From: Rachycentron canadum
Lineage: Eukaryota; Chordata; Actinopteri; Carangiformes; Rachycentridae
Length of the DNA: 64,000 nt
Assembly (NCBI GenBank): GCA_038496675.1
Contig: CM076671.1
Location: 5,150,133 to 5,214,132 of the forward strand
Direction: 5' to 3'
The stretch's first letter is position 1. Every line of letters starts with the position of its first letter. The notes below the pieces were generated by a model. The model made no database searches and had not been told where the DNA came from. It saw only the letters and a program-made list of their open reading frames with translations. Positions 16,071-28,717 of this stretch are shown here, piece by piece. The position numbers were made by a program, and so were the translations under genes.

Positions 16071-19000
16071 ATGGTTCCTGTTAAACTCCTCATTCTGGGA
16101 GCTCAGAACACTGGAAAAACAGGTGAACTTCACAGAAATACAGGTAGACCTTAAGGCAGCGGAGCAGAATGGGACTGTTTTCATTGGACGTACTGTCACA
16201 TGTTCATCATGTGGGTAAATCCAGTTAAAAGAAATAAAAGAGGTTAAGTTTAGGGTCAAGTTTTGGTCTCGGTTTAAGAGGTTTTGCTAAATATGGAAAC
16301 CTTTGACAGATCTATATTTGACTCCTGTACCTGAGCATTGAAGTGTAAACACATCCAACCACTTCTGTGACCTCTACTGTGTAGTTTTAATGAGCAAGAG
16401 AAAGAATAAGAGTCTTGTTTTCTATGATAAAATAAACCAAGTGAATCTCTAACATTATGTTTTTGGATACATTATTAAATTAGAACCTGTGTAAACTTCA
16501 TTTAAATGTGGTGAATATATGAGGCTGTTTGTATTAGACACCTGCTTTGACTGCAGATTTATTTTATACGTTTTCTCGAAACACCAAACATGTTAGCACA
16601 GCATCATTCTGTCGAGTCAGAGCTACATGTATTGTGATTGATCAGTGTGTAAGAGTAAACAATTGTATTCATAGTTTCATGGTTAGGGATTTAAAGGCTC
16701 TGTTCACAGTGCATATGAATAAAAGTTTATTTGTGGTGTACATGAAAGAACAGTACAATTTAAAAACAACACAATTTCTACTATTAGATCGGTCATAGTC
16801 TTGGTGAAGACATCTGAGGTTTGTGAGTTGTCCAGAATAACTAGAACACTGCCTCTGGACAGACAACATGTTTCTGGTGCTTCTCAGACATGAAACCTTG
16901 CTGAAACTTCAGCACATAATATGTAAAAACAATATCTGCATAGTGATATGATTCCTCAAAATCATCTGTAAAGGCTCAGATAACTAGAACAGGAACAGGA
17001 GCTAAAAAACCTTTTAATGTGTCTGGCATGAAGGAAATACAGTGAGCCCTCAAACACCAGACACACAAGTCAAACAAACATGAACCCCTCCAGATACCTT
17101 CTACACAAACACAGAGAAAGCACTTGTGCATTTGTTTAAACAAACAAGGTTGGATTACATATAGGATAATTCTCAACACAACAATGACACAAAATAACAC
17201 ACAGACATACAGATCAAATGTAAATGTGTAAAACAAACTTCATGTGAGTCACTGCACAGTATGAAAGAGAAAGTATTAGTTGTGAGTGTGTGTTTGCTTT
17301 TGGCTGCTCACCCTCCAGTCACCAAGTCTGTTTCTTGTCTCCAGCACTGTGTGTTCGTTTTATAACCAAGCGCTTCATTGGCGAATATGACCATAAAAAG
17401 GGTAAGTGTTTATCACAATGCATTGCCTGCATTACTGCATCATTCTACCTCTAACTGAGTGAATAAAATCAGTTAGATTTGTCTGTGACTGTACTGCAGA
17501 GGTGACTTACAGATGTAGTCGGGTGGTGGACCAGGAAGCCGTTGATATAGAGATTTTGGACATAGCTTGTAAGGTAAGTTTAGGTCTCACAGAACACAAA
17601 GCATGTCATAACTGAAATAAAATATCGTTGTATTTGTAGATATCTATTTAATATAATGTGAAATAACATCACTCCAATAAATCTGATGTTTTGCTGACAT
17701 TTTAATGAGTCAGTGTTTCTCACTAATGAGACATTATCCTTTCCAGGAGAGCTCAGTGGCTTGTCTGGAGTCATCTATCCGCTGGGCTGATGGTTTCCTC
17801 CTGCTCTACTCCATCACGCAACATCTCAGTTTCCTGGAGATCCCAGAACTCAAGAAACTCATCGACCAAACCAAACAGAGTCTAGGTAGGGAACGTCGAA
17901 GGAAAGGTGCAAAGATCTGCGTCATCGGGCGATTTTTAAATGACAGCACGACAATCAAATTTTTATTTAGGGGCTTTGATGACATTCATTTGATGACATA
18001 AAGGTAAAGTCTGCAAATTCTGATAGAACAACCATAAGATTATTTGAGCTCTATACTGTAAATAATACTTGGCTTGAAGACATATACAGAACATAACAAC
18101 TAATGTACTAGCTGTTGAACTAATGAACCAGCTGTACAATCTCCAGAGGAACAGCGTGCTCACTATGTTTGCTCTTAAAGTGCAGCAAGTCTCTGTGCGT
18201 ACTCTGTTTGACATCTGTCTATTGTCTATTTCCACACACACACACCAAAGAGGTGGACATACATTCCATGTTTGGTCGACCATCCTGTGCTCTGTACGTA
18301 ATGTTTTAACAGGACAGAGATAGCATCATGCTTATTGTCTACACTGTGTGTGTGTGTCTGTGTCAGTTGTTCCTACAGTGCTAGTAGCAAATAAGGCAGA
18401 TTTGGAAATAGGACGGGAGGTAACAACAGAGGAAGGACAGAGACTGGCCAAGGATTTAAGGTTTGTGGGTGTGTTTGTGTTTTTCAAACTTCGTCATCAT
18501 TAATTTGCATGAACACAAAACTTTTTCATTTCTCCTGTATATTTTGAGTAAAAAGTGTTCCTGCTTGTTCCTGTAAGTTTGTATATGTTGTAGATAAATA
18601 CCGGTGCCTTGTATTTTTGTCTTTGTCATTGAAGTGAAATCCAAATGTGTGTGTGTAGGTGTGGCTTCAGTGAGCTGTCTGTGGCTGAAGCTGTTTCATC
18701 TGTGGAAACAGCAGTGTTTCAACTCATTAGGTGTGTTTCTATTATTTTTGACTTGAGTGCTAATAATGAGTCATACTGAGGTTAACTCAAAACAATCTGT
18801 ATGCAGACCTCCAGTTTTTGAGTGTATGCCTGATGCACACTGTGATGCACAGAGGAAATGTAGATCCTTTTCACAAAAAAATGTGGATCTTGATAAGACA
18901 AATCCAGAAGAAGCTTGAAAAATGAATATGCACTAATGCACATTTCCAGCACCAGACACACTGTCAGACAGGAGACACCAGGCTTTATATTTGTGTTTAC

Positions 19001-19170
19001 ATCTTATCGGTATGTGTCACTTTAGTTGGCAGTTGGTGATATTGTTTGCTGTGTCTTACAGGCTGGTGTTGGATCAGCAGCGCCCTCTGCCCGACCGTCG
19101 CTCCTACATGCTGACAGTTCGCCATGCTTTGACCAGGAAACTGACTCGATCTAAGACTATGCAGTGGTGA
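16071..19170 (+). CDS. RERG/RERGL-like small GTPase-family protein with degenerate G motifs
   Basis: Seven coding exons: 16071-16122, 17345-17401, 17500-17573, 17747-17885, 18367-18460, 18659-18730 and 19062-19170 (TGA), 597 nt, 198 aa; RERG is 199 aa. The Ras fold is collinear with Ras numbering: P-loop GAQNTGKT at 10-17, FITKRFIGEYD at 23-33 (as in RERG/RERGL), NKAD at 116-119 and SELS at 143-146. There is no C-terminal CAAX box; it ends TMQW, like the non-prenylated RERG group. Odd: position 12 is Q and 13 is N, position 35 (switch I Thr) is K, and the DxxG motif reads DIAC with K at 61. Nucleotide binding may remain (K16, NKxD) but catalysis and effector switching look impaired, as in RERGL. 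RASL11-type relatives are the alternative. Nothing is known of its role here. Confidence 0.85.
16123..17344 (+). other. Intron 1 of the Ras-like gene
   Basis: A 1222-base intron splitting the P-loop codon after GKT. No conserved element or repeat was recognised beyond AT-rich sequence and short chance frames. Confidence 0.6.
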
Positions 19171-22100
19171 CTGCAGTTCTGCAGCAGTTATAGTGACAGT
19201 GGGACATTTCAGAAAATGGTGTGTTTTCTCCTCTATGCAGTTTTACTTCCAGACTGGTTTTAGCATGGTCTCAGCACACTGTACCGAAACATAAAACATG
19301 TGTGGAGGTAAATTGGATCAGAGACCTGGCAGTTAATCAGGAGAGGAAACTGCTTCCTTTGTGAGAAGAGCAACCATTCAGGGGCTCAAATACATCTCCA
19401 AGGACGTTGACCAAGATGATGTCTTTGAATTTAATAGAATTTTAGATACACTTAAAATACAATAAGCTAACTTGAAGCACAAGCTAAATGTTTCTTTCAT
19501 TTCATTGTGTTGCACATATTTTATCAGCATGATTTATAAGTGGCACTCAGTCATTTAAGTGTAGTTGGTGTTCTAGTATGTTGCATCCTCCAGTAGAGGG
19601 AGCCACAGTCTTTTCATCTGGTGCAGACTTGCCACAGTCTCACATTTGGTCAAATGCATTAGGTGGCTAAATGCATGTTGGTACCCCTGCCCAGTTTGTG
19701 GAAGATGTTGACAAGCCCGAACAGAGCCCCGGCTCGTGTAAAATGTAACACCAGCATATTGAGATGATTAAGAATCACAGATGGATGTAATATTCTGTCA
19801 ACGTCACTGTTTTCACAAGTTAATTTCTATAGTTTGATATTATTGTGTATAATTTAAACAAGAACTCAAAGATCCTGCAGGCCAATGAGTTAACAGTCCA
19901 TCAATAGATGAGTGAACCCGGTTAAACTTGACCTTGTTGTGGGAGTGTGTAGATGATGTAATAGTGTGTAAAAAACGAGGCTGGCTTTGATTACAGTCTT
20001 GGCGTTATTCAACTCGGTTTCTGTCTCTCCCCCTGCATATCCCTCTCTCCTCATTGCTCACTCTGAACTCCTGAACTTCATGATCAGCAAGAGAGAGAGG
20101 AAAAAGCAACAAAAAGAGTGCCAGAAAATAAGACATGAAGAAGTATTGGGCTCCTTTGGCATCTTATTTGTCTGTAAGGAGCAGAGAGGGAAGGAGATTA
20201 AGAGCTGCTCAGTTTCAGTGACTCTGAGTCGGACTATGCTGTTTACACAGGCTCCTTTATCTCCAGCCACTTGTTAAGACATTATGGGAAAATTGACTGT
20301 GTACTTACTCTCCATCCCACCTCCCTGCCTCCACCTCCACTTATTACAGCCTACATCAACTCTTCCACCCAGCTACCACCAGCCAACTGACCACAGTCAC
20401 CCCTGAGCTCACACAGGCAGGATGAAATTGTGCTCAAGTAGTTACAGATTCAGGCTTTAAACTCTTTTCTATACATGAAACCCCATTTTCTGATAATATT
20501 CCAACTGTCTGTCACCAGTCAGTGTTAATGTATATACAGTGCTATGCTTTAATTTCCCCTCTGTATTGTAGTTGTCATTGCTACAGGTGCCTGCCTTTCC
20601 CCAGACAGGATTCAAACTCCATTTTCATGTAATTATAAGGTGTGTGCGTGTACAAGATGTGATGGAGAAGAAAAGCCACTGCTGGACATTTGAATGACAA
20701 AGTCTAGTCATTTACTGTTGTTTAATAAAGGCGTTGTGATGGCTCTTCTCCGCCCAGAGTTTTTGTGGCCTTTCTCCTCTGTTACATCTCTGAGCGAGCA
20801 GCCTCTCCACACCACCATTGGCACTAGTGGGGCGGTAAATTGCACGCTTGTGGTGATGGCGGTGGTTGGGCGGAGTGGTGCTGGGAACCCTGAAAAGTCT
20901 TGTGCTGGCCCCGACCACTTGTTTAAGTCTGCTTGGAGATAGAAGTCATTAATATCAAGGTATTCATTTATATTCACAGTCATGAGTGGGTGCTTCTGTG
21001 AATATGCAGCACATGGGTTGAGAAGAAGAGACGATCTGGGGACTAATTGTCTGGTGGTGATAGTGCTGTAGAGAGTGAACCCATCATTGACTCACACAGT
21101 CATATAAACTGTGTTTTTATCCACCTCGCTCTTAACTGCCATGCCAACAAGCCCTGAGTGAAATCAAGAGACAGACAGCGAGCGGCAGAAGAGGATGATG
21201 ACAATGATGAATGACGGCTAGAGGTGATGACATCACGGCGGTCACCAAGGCAATGAAAGGTCAGAACCCCGTGTCACCTCTTTGGCTAAGAATAGAAGAT
21301 GAGTCATACCTGCATCATCACACCAACAGCCAATCAGAGAGCTGCTTTTCAAGATGTGCATCAACAGATGAACAACCAATCAGAGAGCTATTGCATTCAA
21401 ACAGACAAAAACTCAAGTTTGTACAAAATGAATTCATTACTCATCCATTGCTCTAATCCTGACTGATGTCAGCAGCTGATAGATATAATGTAAGATTAAC
21501 AGTTCTTTACCTTGTAATATATAAGTTAAGTCAGTACAATGACATCAGTTCTTCTTGAGCCTTTGTCTCCTGCTCTCTCTCTTTGCATCCTGGACCGTGG
21601 ACACTTTCCATAAAAGCTGACTGGATAAATCTGCTGATCAGTGGAAGTCCTACATTAAGTTACTCCTATGCTGCCAGCAGCCATTTGTTTCCATTCATGA
21701 CAGCACATTTTGAAAGTCAAGTTGATTTTATGCTGAAGTGACATGACTACACATTACATTATAAAAACATTATAAAACTTTATAGGCTGATAATATGTCT
21801 GTGTGTTTACAGCTTGTTCTGCCGCTCTGAAGTGGCCAAAAAGAAAACACTTATGAAAAATACTGGCCATAGATAATATCTAAACTGGGGTTTGATGTAA
21901 TACAAACAAGAGCATTATTTTAGCTTTGGATTTCACATTAAAGGCACTACACTGTTTTGAGTTTGAACAAAGAGTCTTCTAAAATGCATTTCTGACATTT
22001 TATAAGAAATGTGTAATCTTCGTTGTGTACATTTGTTTGTTGCGTTCTTATCTAATTTAACATTATCCACCTGTCTACATGCTGATTATCACATCACCAC

Positions 22101-22872
22101 TGTGCTTGTCAACGTGTTGGTAAAAACAAGCAAAATCTCACCAAAACACTGCTCCATAGGGTCAAAAACTTCACAGAGCAGAGCAGAGAATTACTGTTGA
22201 CAATGGAAGCTCACCAAAGTTACACAACACTAATATGTATGAGAGAAAAACAGACATCCTGTCCCTTTGGGTGGGACACCTCTGTAAGCTGTTATGTGAA
22301 CAGAAAAAAGAGAGAGATGAGGAAGGTTGAAAACATAGAGAGCAGGAATGATCAAAAAGGAAAACAAAGAAAAACAAGGACGGAAATAAGAGGAAAGAGG
22401 CTGAGGAGTAACAGGAGATCATTACATAACAGTTGGCTTTGAATAGGAACATAAACCATACACACAGATACCTGATGGTGATCATTGATCACAATGACAA
22501 AAGGGCTCTTTTTTTCACCTCTACCACACCTCTGTAATGACCTCGATTTAACAATACACTCAGGGGCCTGGAGTCCATCCTGCTCATTAGCCTCATGGAA
22601 TAAAATCCTAAATCACAGGTTAGCAAAAAGTTGGAAGCCTTTTCTAATCTTGTCTCACCTTTGAATTACATTGATGCTGAGGGCCCCAGAACTGAGCCGT
22701 GCAGGACTCGTCCTCTATCCCGTCTTTCATGGGAATCCTGATGTTGATACATTTCAGTCTGGAGTAGAGATGGTAATGTCGGTGGCTAAAAGACATAAAT
22801 AAGAAAAGAAAAAGAAAAAAAAAACACACTTGGAAATGTCTGAATTTGAAAACTGAAATCTAACCAGATAGA

Positions 22873-22927
22873 GTTGCAGGTATCAGAGCTGCAGTACACA
22901 CACACATGCACCTCTGATACCTGCAAC
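22873..22927. repeat. Perfect 16-bp inverted repeat with 23-base loop
   Basis: The left arm 22873-22888 (gttgcaggtatcagag) is exactly complementary to the right arm 22912-22927. The loop is CA-rich. If transcribed it would form a stable short hairpin. The stem is shorter than usual for a microRNA precursor, so no RNA gene is claimed. Confidence 0.9.
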
Positions 22928-23751
22928 ACAATGGACATGGTTTCTCTTACCCCACAGTACAGGCATCTCTCTGTCTCTCTGTCTGAGAAGGGAAACAATC
23001 CAGGGCAGAATGAGAGAGAGGAGTGGAAGAGGAAGAAATATCTGTTTCATTCCCACTTACCTGTGTGTGTGTGTAGCAGGCAGTATATTGGAAGGAGACA
23101 GTCTCCTTAGTCACTTGTCTTTTTCTCTGTGTTTTCACACACAAACACACATTCGTCACCAGATACATTTCACACGATGTCTTTCCCAAGGCTCAAAGAC
23201 GAGTGCAGGTATATCACAGACTCAGCCTCATTTTGTGTCATTGATATGAAGGAAGTTCACAGTGGCCATGTTCAGTGTTGCAAAAGCTGCTTTTAAAGTG
23301 TTTTCTGATCATCATAGACTGTCAGATTGCCACATTATAGTGTTGAAATAAATCAAAATGTAATGATTCCTTCTTACCTATAGAGGGTAATGTTACATCC
23401 CATGCCCTCTGATGTAATCTCCATTGCCTGTCCATTGGCCTTTCCTTAGCAAATGTTTGGACAAGTCCAGGTGGAACTAATAACTTTTACAAGGGCCCCA
23501 TCCCATCTGTGTCCCAGGAAGCCATATTAGTGAGCCACTATACACATAAACATAAAAAAGGTCCATCAAACAAATAAACCAAACATGGTCTTTCAAAACT
23601 ATGTACAGCCCAGAAGGTATTTTCACCTATTTTGGCTGAGGAGATGCTCTGGTTGATTATCACTGTACATCTTTATGTGTTAAAGCTCAAATAATAAAAT
23701 ATTTCACAGAAAAAAGCTGTAAGCTCAATGCTCTGGAGTTGAATAACCAAG

Positions 23752-23905
23752 TACATTTACTTCAAGTATATTTATCCATTTTCTGAGAATTCAAAGTTAT
23801 TTTTGTGTTCTTATAGAGAAGTAAACTTTAAATGCTTTTACTTTTCCGCGGTGGTCTTTCTTTTACTTAAGTATATGATTAAACTACCTTCAAAGTATAC
23901 TTAGG
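23752..23905. repeat. Likely degenerate teleost interspersed repeat fragment
   Basis: A run of phrases such as aagtacatttacttcaagta, then tactttt and ttttacttaagta, resembles a common fish repeat built from AAGTACTTTTACT-type units. The match is from memory and the copy is diverged. Confidence 0.4.
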
Positions 23906-23960
23906 TCATTATCCGTGATTATGTAAATGAGGATAATTGAGGCTAATGCGCGTGCTCGTT

Positions 23961-24302
23961 ACTTGACGCCAAGGGGCGGGGTTTCACTGAATATTCATTG
24001 TCTCGTGGGTGAGACAGCGCACGCGGGTGGAGAGTCAGCCTCGCGCTCACAGCTGGATGGATAACAGCGTCTCAGCCGCAGCAGGAGAAGGATGTGAATT
24101 TTCGACATTTTTCAAGTATTGTCAGTGAGAGAAAGCAGCGGCCGGACTCGGCTCCACTGGCCGGGCTCTCGGTGTGAACAAACCAAACGCCGTTAGAAAA
24201 GAAAACCTTCGTTTTAATGAGTTCATCTTAAGATTTGGGTCCCCCACCAGTCCCTATAGCTACTGACCGTCAGTCCGGTGAGCTGCACAGACACACACAG
24301 TC
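23961..24302 (+). promoter_or_regulatory. creb3l1: Putative creb3l1 promoter and 5' UTR
   Basis: A GC box (ggggcgggg, 23973-23981) and a clear rise in CpG density from about 23947 to 24180 stand directly upstream of the creb3l1 start codon, in contrast to the AT-rich surroundings. The 5' UTR probably begins in this stretch. No TATA box is obvious. The transcription start is inferred. Confidence 0.55.
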
Positions 24303-24776
24303 ATGATGGAGTCTATCTTAGACAGTTTAACAGCTGAGAAACTCTACCCGTCCGGAGGCACCAACCTGTTGGACCTGGAGGAGCTGAGCGACGGAGATTT
24401 CCTCACTAATGTGGTGAGTTTAAGAGCTCATTGTGTTGATCTCATTATTTCAGCCTGCACTCTGCATAATTATACAGTGGTGCTGTTTTCTCTCTGCTGG
24501 GAGTCAGCTGCCTGCATTTAAAGTCCACTAAATCAAACGCACCTCTCCTGCCTGTTCCACCCGAAGCCGGACCTCAGGAGGGCGGTGCAGTTATTAGATC
24601 CTGACTGATATCCGGGGCTCACACACTGAGTGCGTAAGTGTGTGTGTCTGTGTAAACCAATGTGTGAGACTGGGAACACCAGCAGTCAATGGCAAGTTAC
24701 TGGTTAACGTGTGTGTGTGTGTGTTTTCAGCTGACAGGTGTTGCAGTCCTCAGCTCGACACCTGCCTATTAGGTGA

Positions 24777-24818
<42 letters not shown>

Positions 24819-27800
24819 ATTACTTGGCTCATGTGCAGTAGATACATTGCCTGTATACAGCTTCATTATTTTTCAATGAACTCGTCAAGTGCATTTCTTA
24901 ATCAAACTTGAATTCTGATTAAGGTGTGTTTCTTAATCAACTTACTCAATAATTAAAATCTTAATTACTTTAACTCAAGTATTATAATAAATTTCAGCCT
25001 TGAATTATATTAGATTTGAAATAAATAGATATTAATTAATTGATTTATGTGGAAGCAAAAATGTCAGAAATCACTTTGGGTTGAACTGATGGTCGTATAA
25101 AACAACTGATGAAGATGAAGATGCTGTGAATGTGTGAAGGGCAGTTAACAGGAAATATTTGGTAGACTCAGTGAAATTGTTTTGTCTTAATTACCTTAAT
25201 TATCTCTAAATTAAATTACGAGTCTAACTTTTTAGTTAGCTCTTGTTGACCTCTATCAACTGCAAAGTTTTTCTCCACAGCTTCATGCTATTGCAGAATA
25301 ATCACCCACTCTTCATGTGCACATCACTTGGTTTTTGCAGTGAAAATCTCCTGAGCTGACTCTTTAGAGATGCAGAAGACGTTCACAGTTCAGCCTGTGA
25401 AAAATCAGACTATTAAATGTTCTGAGCCCCCTCGTGAACCACCTGTTCCCACCACTCCTCTCTTCATATCCTCATCCAAATACAACAGGTTACCGGGGGC
25501 AACAGCTGCTTGCATCGCCTCCCACAGCACCTCAGGTATCGCATCTTTAATTTTCAGTAGAGGATGAACTGCAGCCGTAGAACAACTGGATGTGGTTAAG
25601 CATAATCGTACTTATCAATATGCCACCATGATGGTTGAGGAAGCAACGGTGGTGCAACAAGAAACAAAGAAGAAAAGAAACTTCTCCACTAATAGTGAAG
25701 GGTTATCCTGGGTCATCACAGTACTGTTGCACACAGACTCAATAAAGTCTGACTGTGATGCTTTGATTGCTATCTGCCCCTAATTTATGACAATTTATTC
25801 CTCTTCATCTCACCCTGTTTCCAAGAGAACTGTGGGTGTGCTGTGCACCTCCGGCCACAAAATGCCAAAAGTACACTGCTGTGCCCTCTGTGCATGGCAC
25901 ACTTGACCGATCTTTGCACTCTTAAGTCAAGGAAACAGTGAGGACAGACTAAGAACTGTTTCACTGCTGCACTGACAGTTAAATGATGAATATCACAGTA
26001 TCAGTGACTGTGTTAGCAGCTAGTATCTTTATTTCTATTCAGTCCTCACTGTCTCTTTTTCCATTCTGTGTCATTCTCTCTTTCTCTTTTTTAAACAGTT
26101 TTTCTCTATTCTCGTCAGTGAGTCAGCCGAGCAGTCTGCTTGTGGTTTGTATGCCTCTGTCTCTGTTCTAAATAAAGTCGTCCACTCTGCTGTGAAGCCG
26201 CTAGGCTGGGCTGTACCACTGAGGACATGGGAAAGGATAGCTGATGAGACAGTGCTTATGCATACTTTAGTGCAGTGAATGGACCAAATTTTGATCTCTC
26301 CCCAGTCTATAATCTCCAGTCATGTTTGATAGGGAGGTTTATGTTTATTCGTCTTTTTCAGTCTCCAACTTTGTTCATGCCTGTCATTGCAAGTTGTGTG
26401 CAGAAGGATGAGGTGTTGATAGAAGCAGCTCTCAGTGGCAGCTCTCAGTAGCTCTCAGCTCTCACTGACTCACAAGCAGATGCTGTATTAAAATGATACC
26501 CTTAATTTTCCAAATGGCTAGGGATGTGATGATATATGAAATGGTGGGCAACTCTTGACTCGCATTTGTCAGATTTCTTATCTATTTCATTCTTAACTTT
26601 GTCAACAATGATGATTATTTGTTACTTTGCCATTTGGTCATCAAACTGTAAACACAACACTGACATGTTACCATCCTATCTTATCAGCTAACAACTGCCT
26701 ATATACACATCAGCAGCAACATTAGCAGTCATGTGTCTGGCCACTTGTTCATTGTAAAACCCAATATTCAGTCCATTATCACAGCTTTCAGAGCTGGTTA
26801 AAATGTGGAGGCCACAGTGAATGGACAGAGACATCAGCTCATTGGTTTTTATTAAGGTGCTGTCAGTGGTACAGGACAGCAAGGATTCACACACACATCC
26901 TGCTTTGAATTTTATTCATCTCCTTCAGCACAGTGTGTGCCTTATTGATAATACATGCAGGCAAGAGACAGGAGTAGGCATTTCGGAGACTGTCAGACTG
27001 CTTAAGAAAAAGACAATGTGAATGAATACTCATTATCTGCAGGATAAATTCCTGCTCATTATTTTCCATAGAAATAATTACCACAGTAGAGTAGCACTTT
27101 AAAGTTATTGATGAACCTTAAACCTGCTGTTGCTTTCCATAGATCAGAGGGAGAATCATATCACTGCGATGTGAACATGCCTTGGCCACAGTTTAAATTA
27201 TACAGATGCTACGAGGTCAGTAACAGCTGGCACAGCTCTTATGATCCATCTGTATTAATGTGTCTTATGTGCATTGATCCATTTGACCAAAACATCTAGC
27301 ATAGATCATGGATGGATAACATCATCCACCTGCTACCAGGAGCTGTGTTCTGCAGCAGCTCTCCTGAATCCTGGAGGAGAGTAAAGTAGGGCTGCAGCAA
27401 CAATTATTTTCATTATATAATAGATTAGTAATTTGGTCAACAAACTGTTGGCCAATCAATCGCAACTCCCCAGACACGAAGATGATGTCTCTGAATTAAT
27501 TGTTTGGTCCAACCAAAACATTTATTACAACATAATCAAGCAAAAAAAAAAAAGGCAAAGAGCAAATCCTCACACCAGAGAAGTTATTTTTCCTTGAAAT
27601 TAAAGGATCAATTTACCAATCAATCAATTCTCCTATTATTTCAGCTGTAGATAAGATGAATCTTCCATGTTGAGAAACTTTGAAAGTCTAGGAGAAGTAT
27701 GATTCTGAGACCTCTGGGCCAGTTGGGACTGATTTTCTTTCTCTGATACTTGAGGCCCAGAAATGAGATTTATTGAGCGTAAATTCGTGCAGGCCCAGAA

Positions 27801-28665
27801 GTCATTGTCGCCATTGAAACCACTATGCACCATTTTAACATTTGGCTACACCAGGAGGCCAGTTTCAAAACATTTAGAACAAAAATGAGTGAAGTAGTGG
27901 TGTGATCTTATAAAACCATAATGTACATTCATTTTAGGCTTCAGAAGACATTAATAACTCATATGACAATGAAAAGCAGCAAATCCTCACATTTCTGACG
28001 CTTGACAAATCAATTAATTAAATTAAGGCTGATTGGTTCAGCTGTAAATCATAGTATATTGTACGGAGTCTGATCAGTAGCACGCATATACACATACACA
28101 CATGCAACAGAGAGGTCAAATAAGGACAGTGCAGTACGCGAGGTGCTTCTCGTGTTCTACTCTGCAAAAGTTGGCTCTCTCAGTTTTCTACTGGGACACA
28201 CAAACACTTTTATATGCACACTTTTTTATCCTGCGTCAAGTTTATGTTTTTCTCTACTTGTCATATTCTGACTTTGCTGTTCTCCTCATTCCAATTTATT
28301 CTCCATCCATATTCTATTTTATTCTATTCTATTCTATATTATTCTATTCTATTCTATTCTATTCTATTCTATTCTATTCTATTCTACTCTCCATTCAGAC
28401 CCTGTACTCCAGCTTCAAAAGGACACACCCATCTCATTTGCATGCTCATTGCCAATTGGCTGCTGAGCCTGCAGAAGGAATGTGAGCAGGCATGCAGCAG
28501 TTTGTGTGTGTGTGTGTGCGTGAGTGTGTGTATGTGAGTGTGTGTGCATGCCTGTGTGTCTGTGTGAATGTGTGTGTGTGTGCGTGCCTGTGCATGAGTC
28601 CCACTGTGTGAGAAGGAAAAATACTTCTGCTGTATTGCTGAGAACTATAGCTGAGTTCACTTCTG

Positions 28666-28717
<52 letters not shown>

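Larger units (their letters stand above)
19171..23960. other. Intergenic region between the Ras-like gene and creb3l1
   Basis: About 4.8 kb without recognisable exons. It contains a paired CCAAT-bearing direct repeat (14 identical bases at 21330-21343 and 21376-21389), a perfect 16-bp inverted repeat (22873-22927) and a likely interspersed repeat fragment (about 23752-23905). The longest frames, such as one near 19987-20277, resemble no family I know. Confidence 0.5.

Noticed and set aside
22873..22927. Inverted repeat as a microRNA gene
   Set aside because: The 16-bp stem is shorter than a usual pre-microRNA duplex and there is no sign of a longer imperfect stem outside it.
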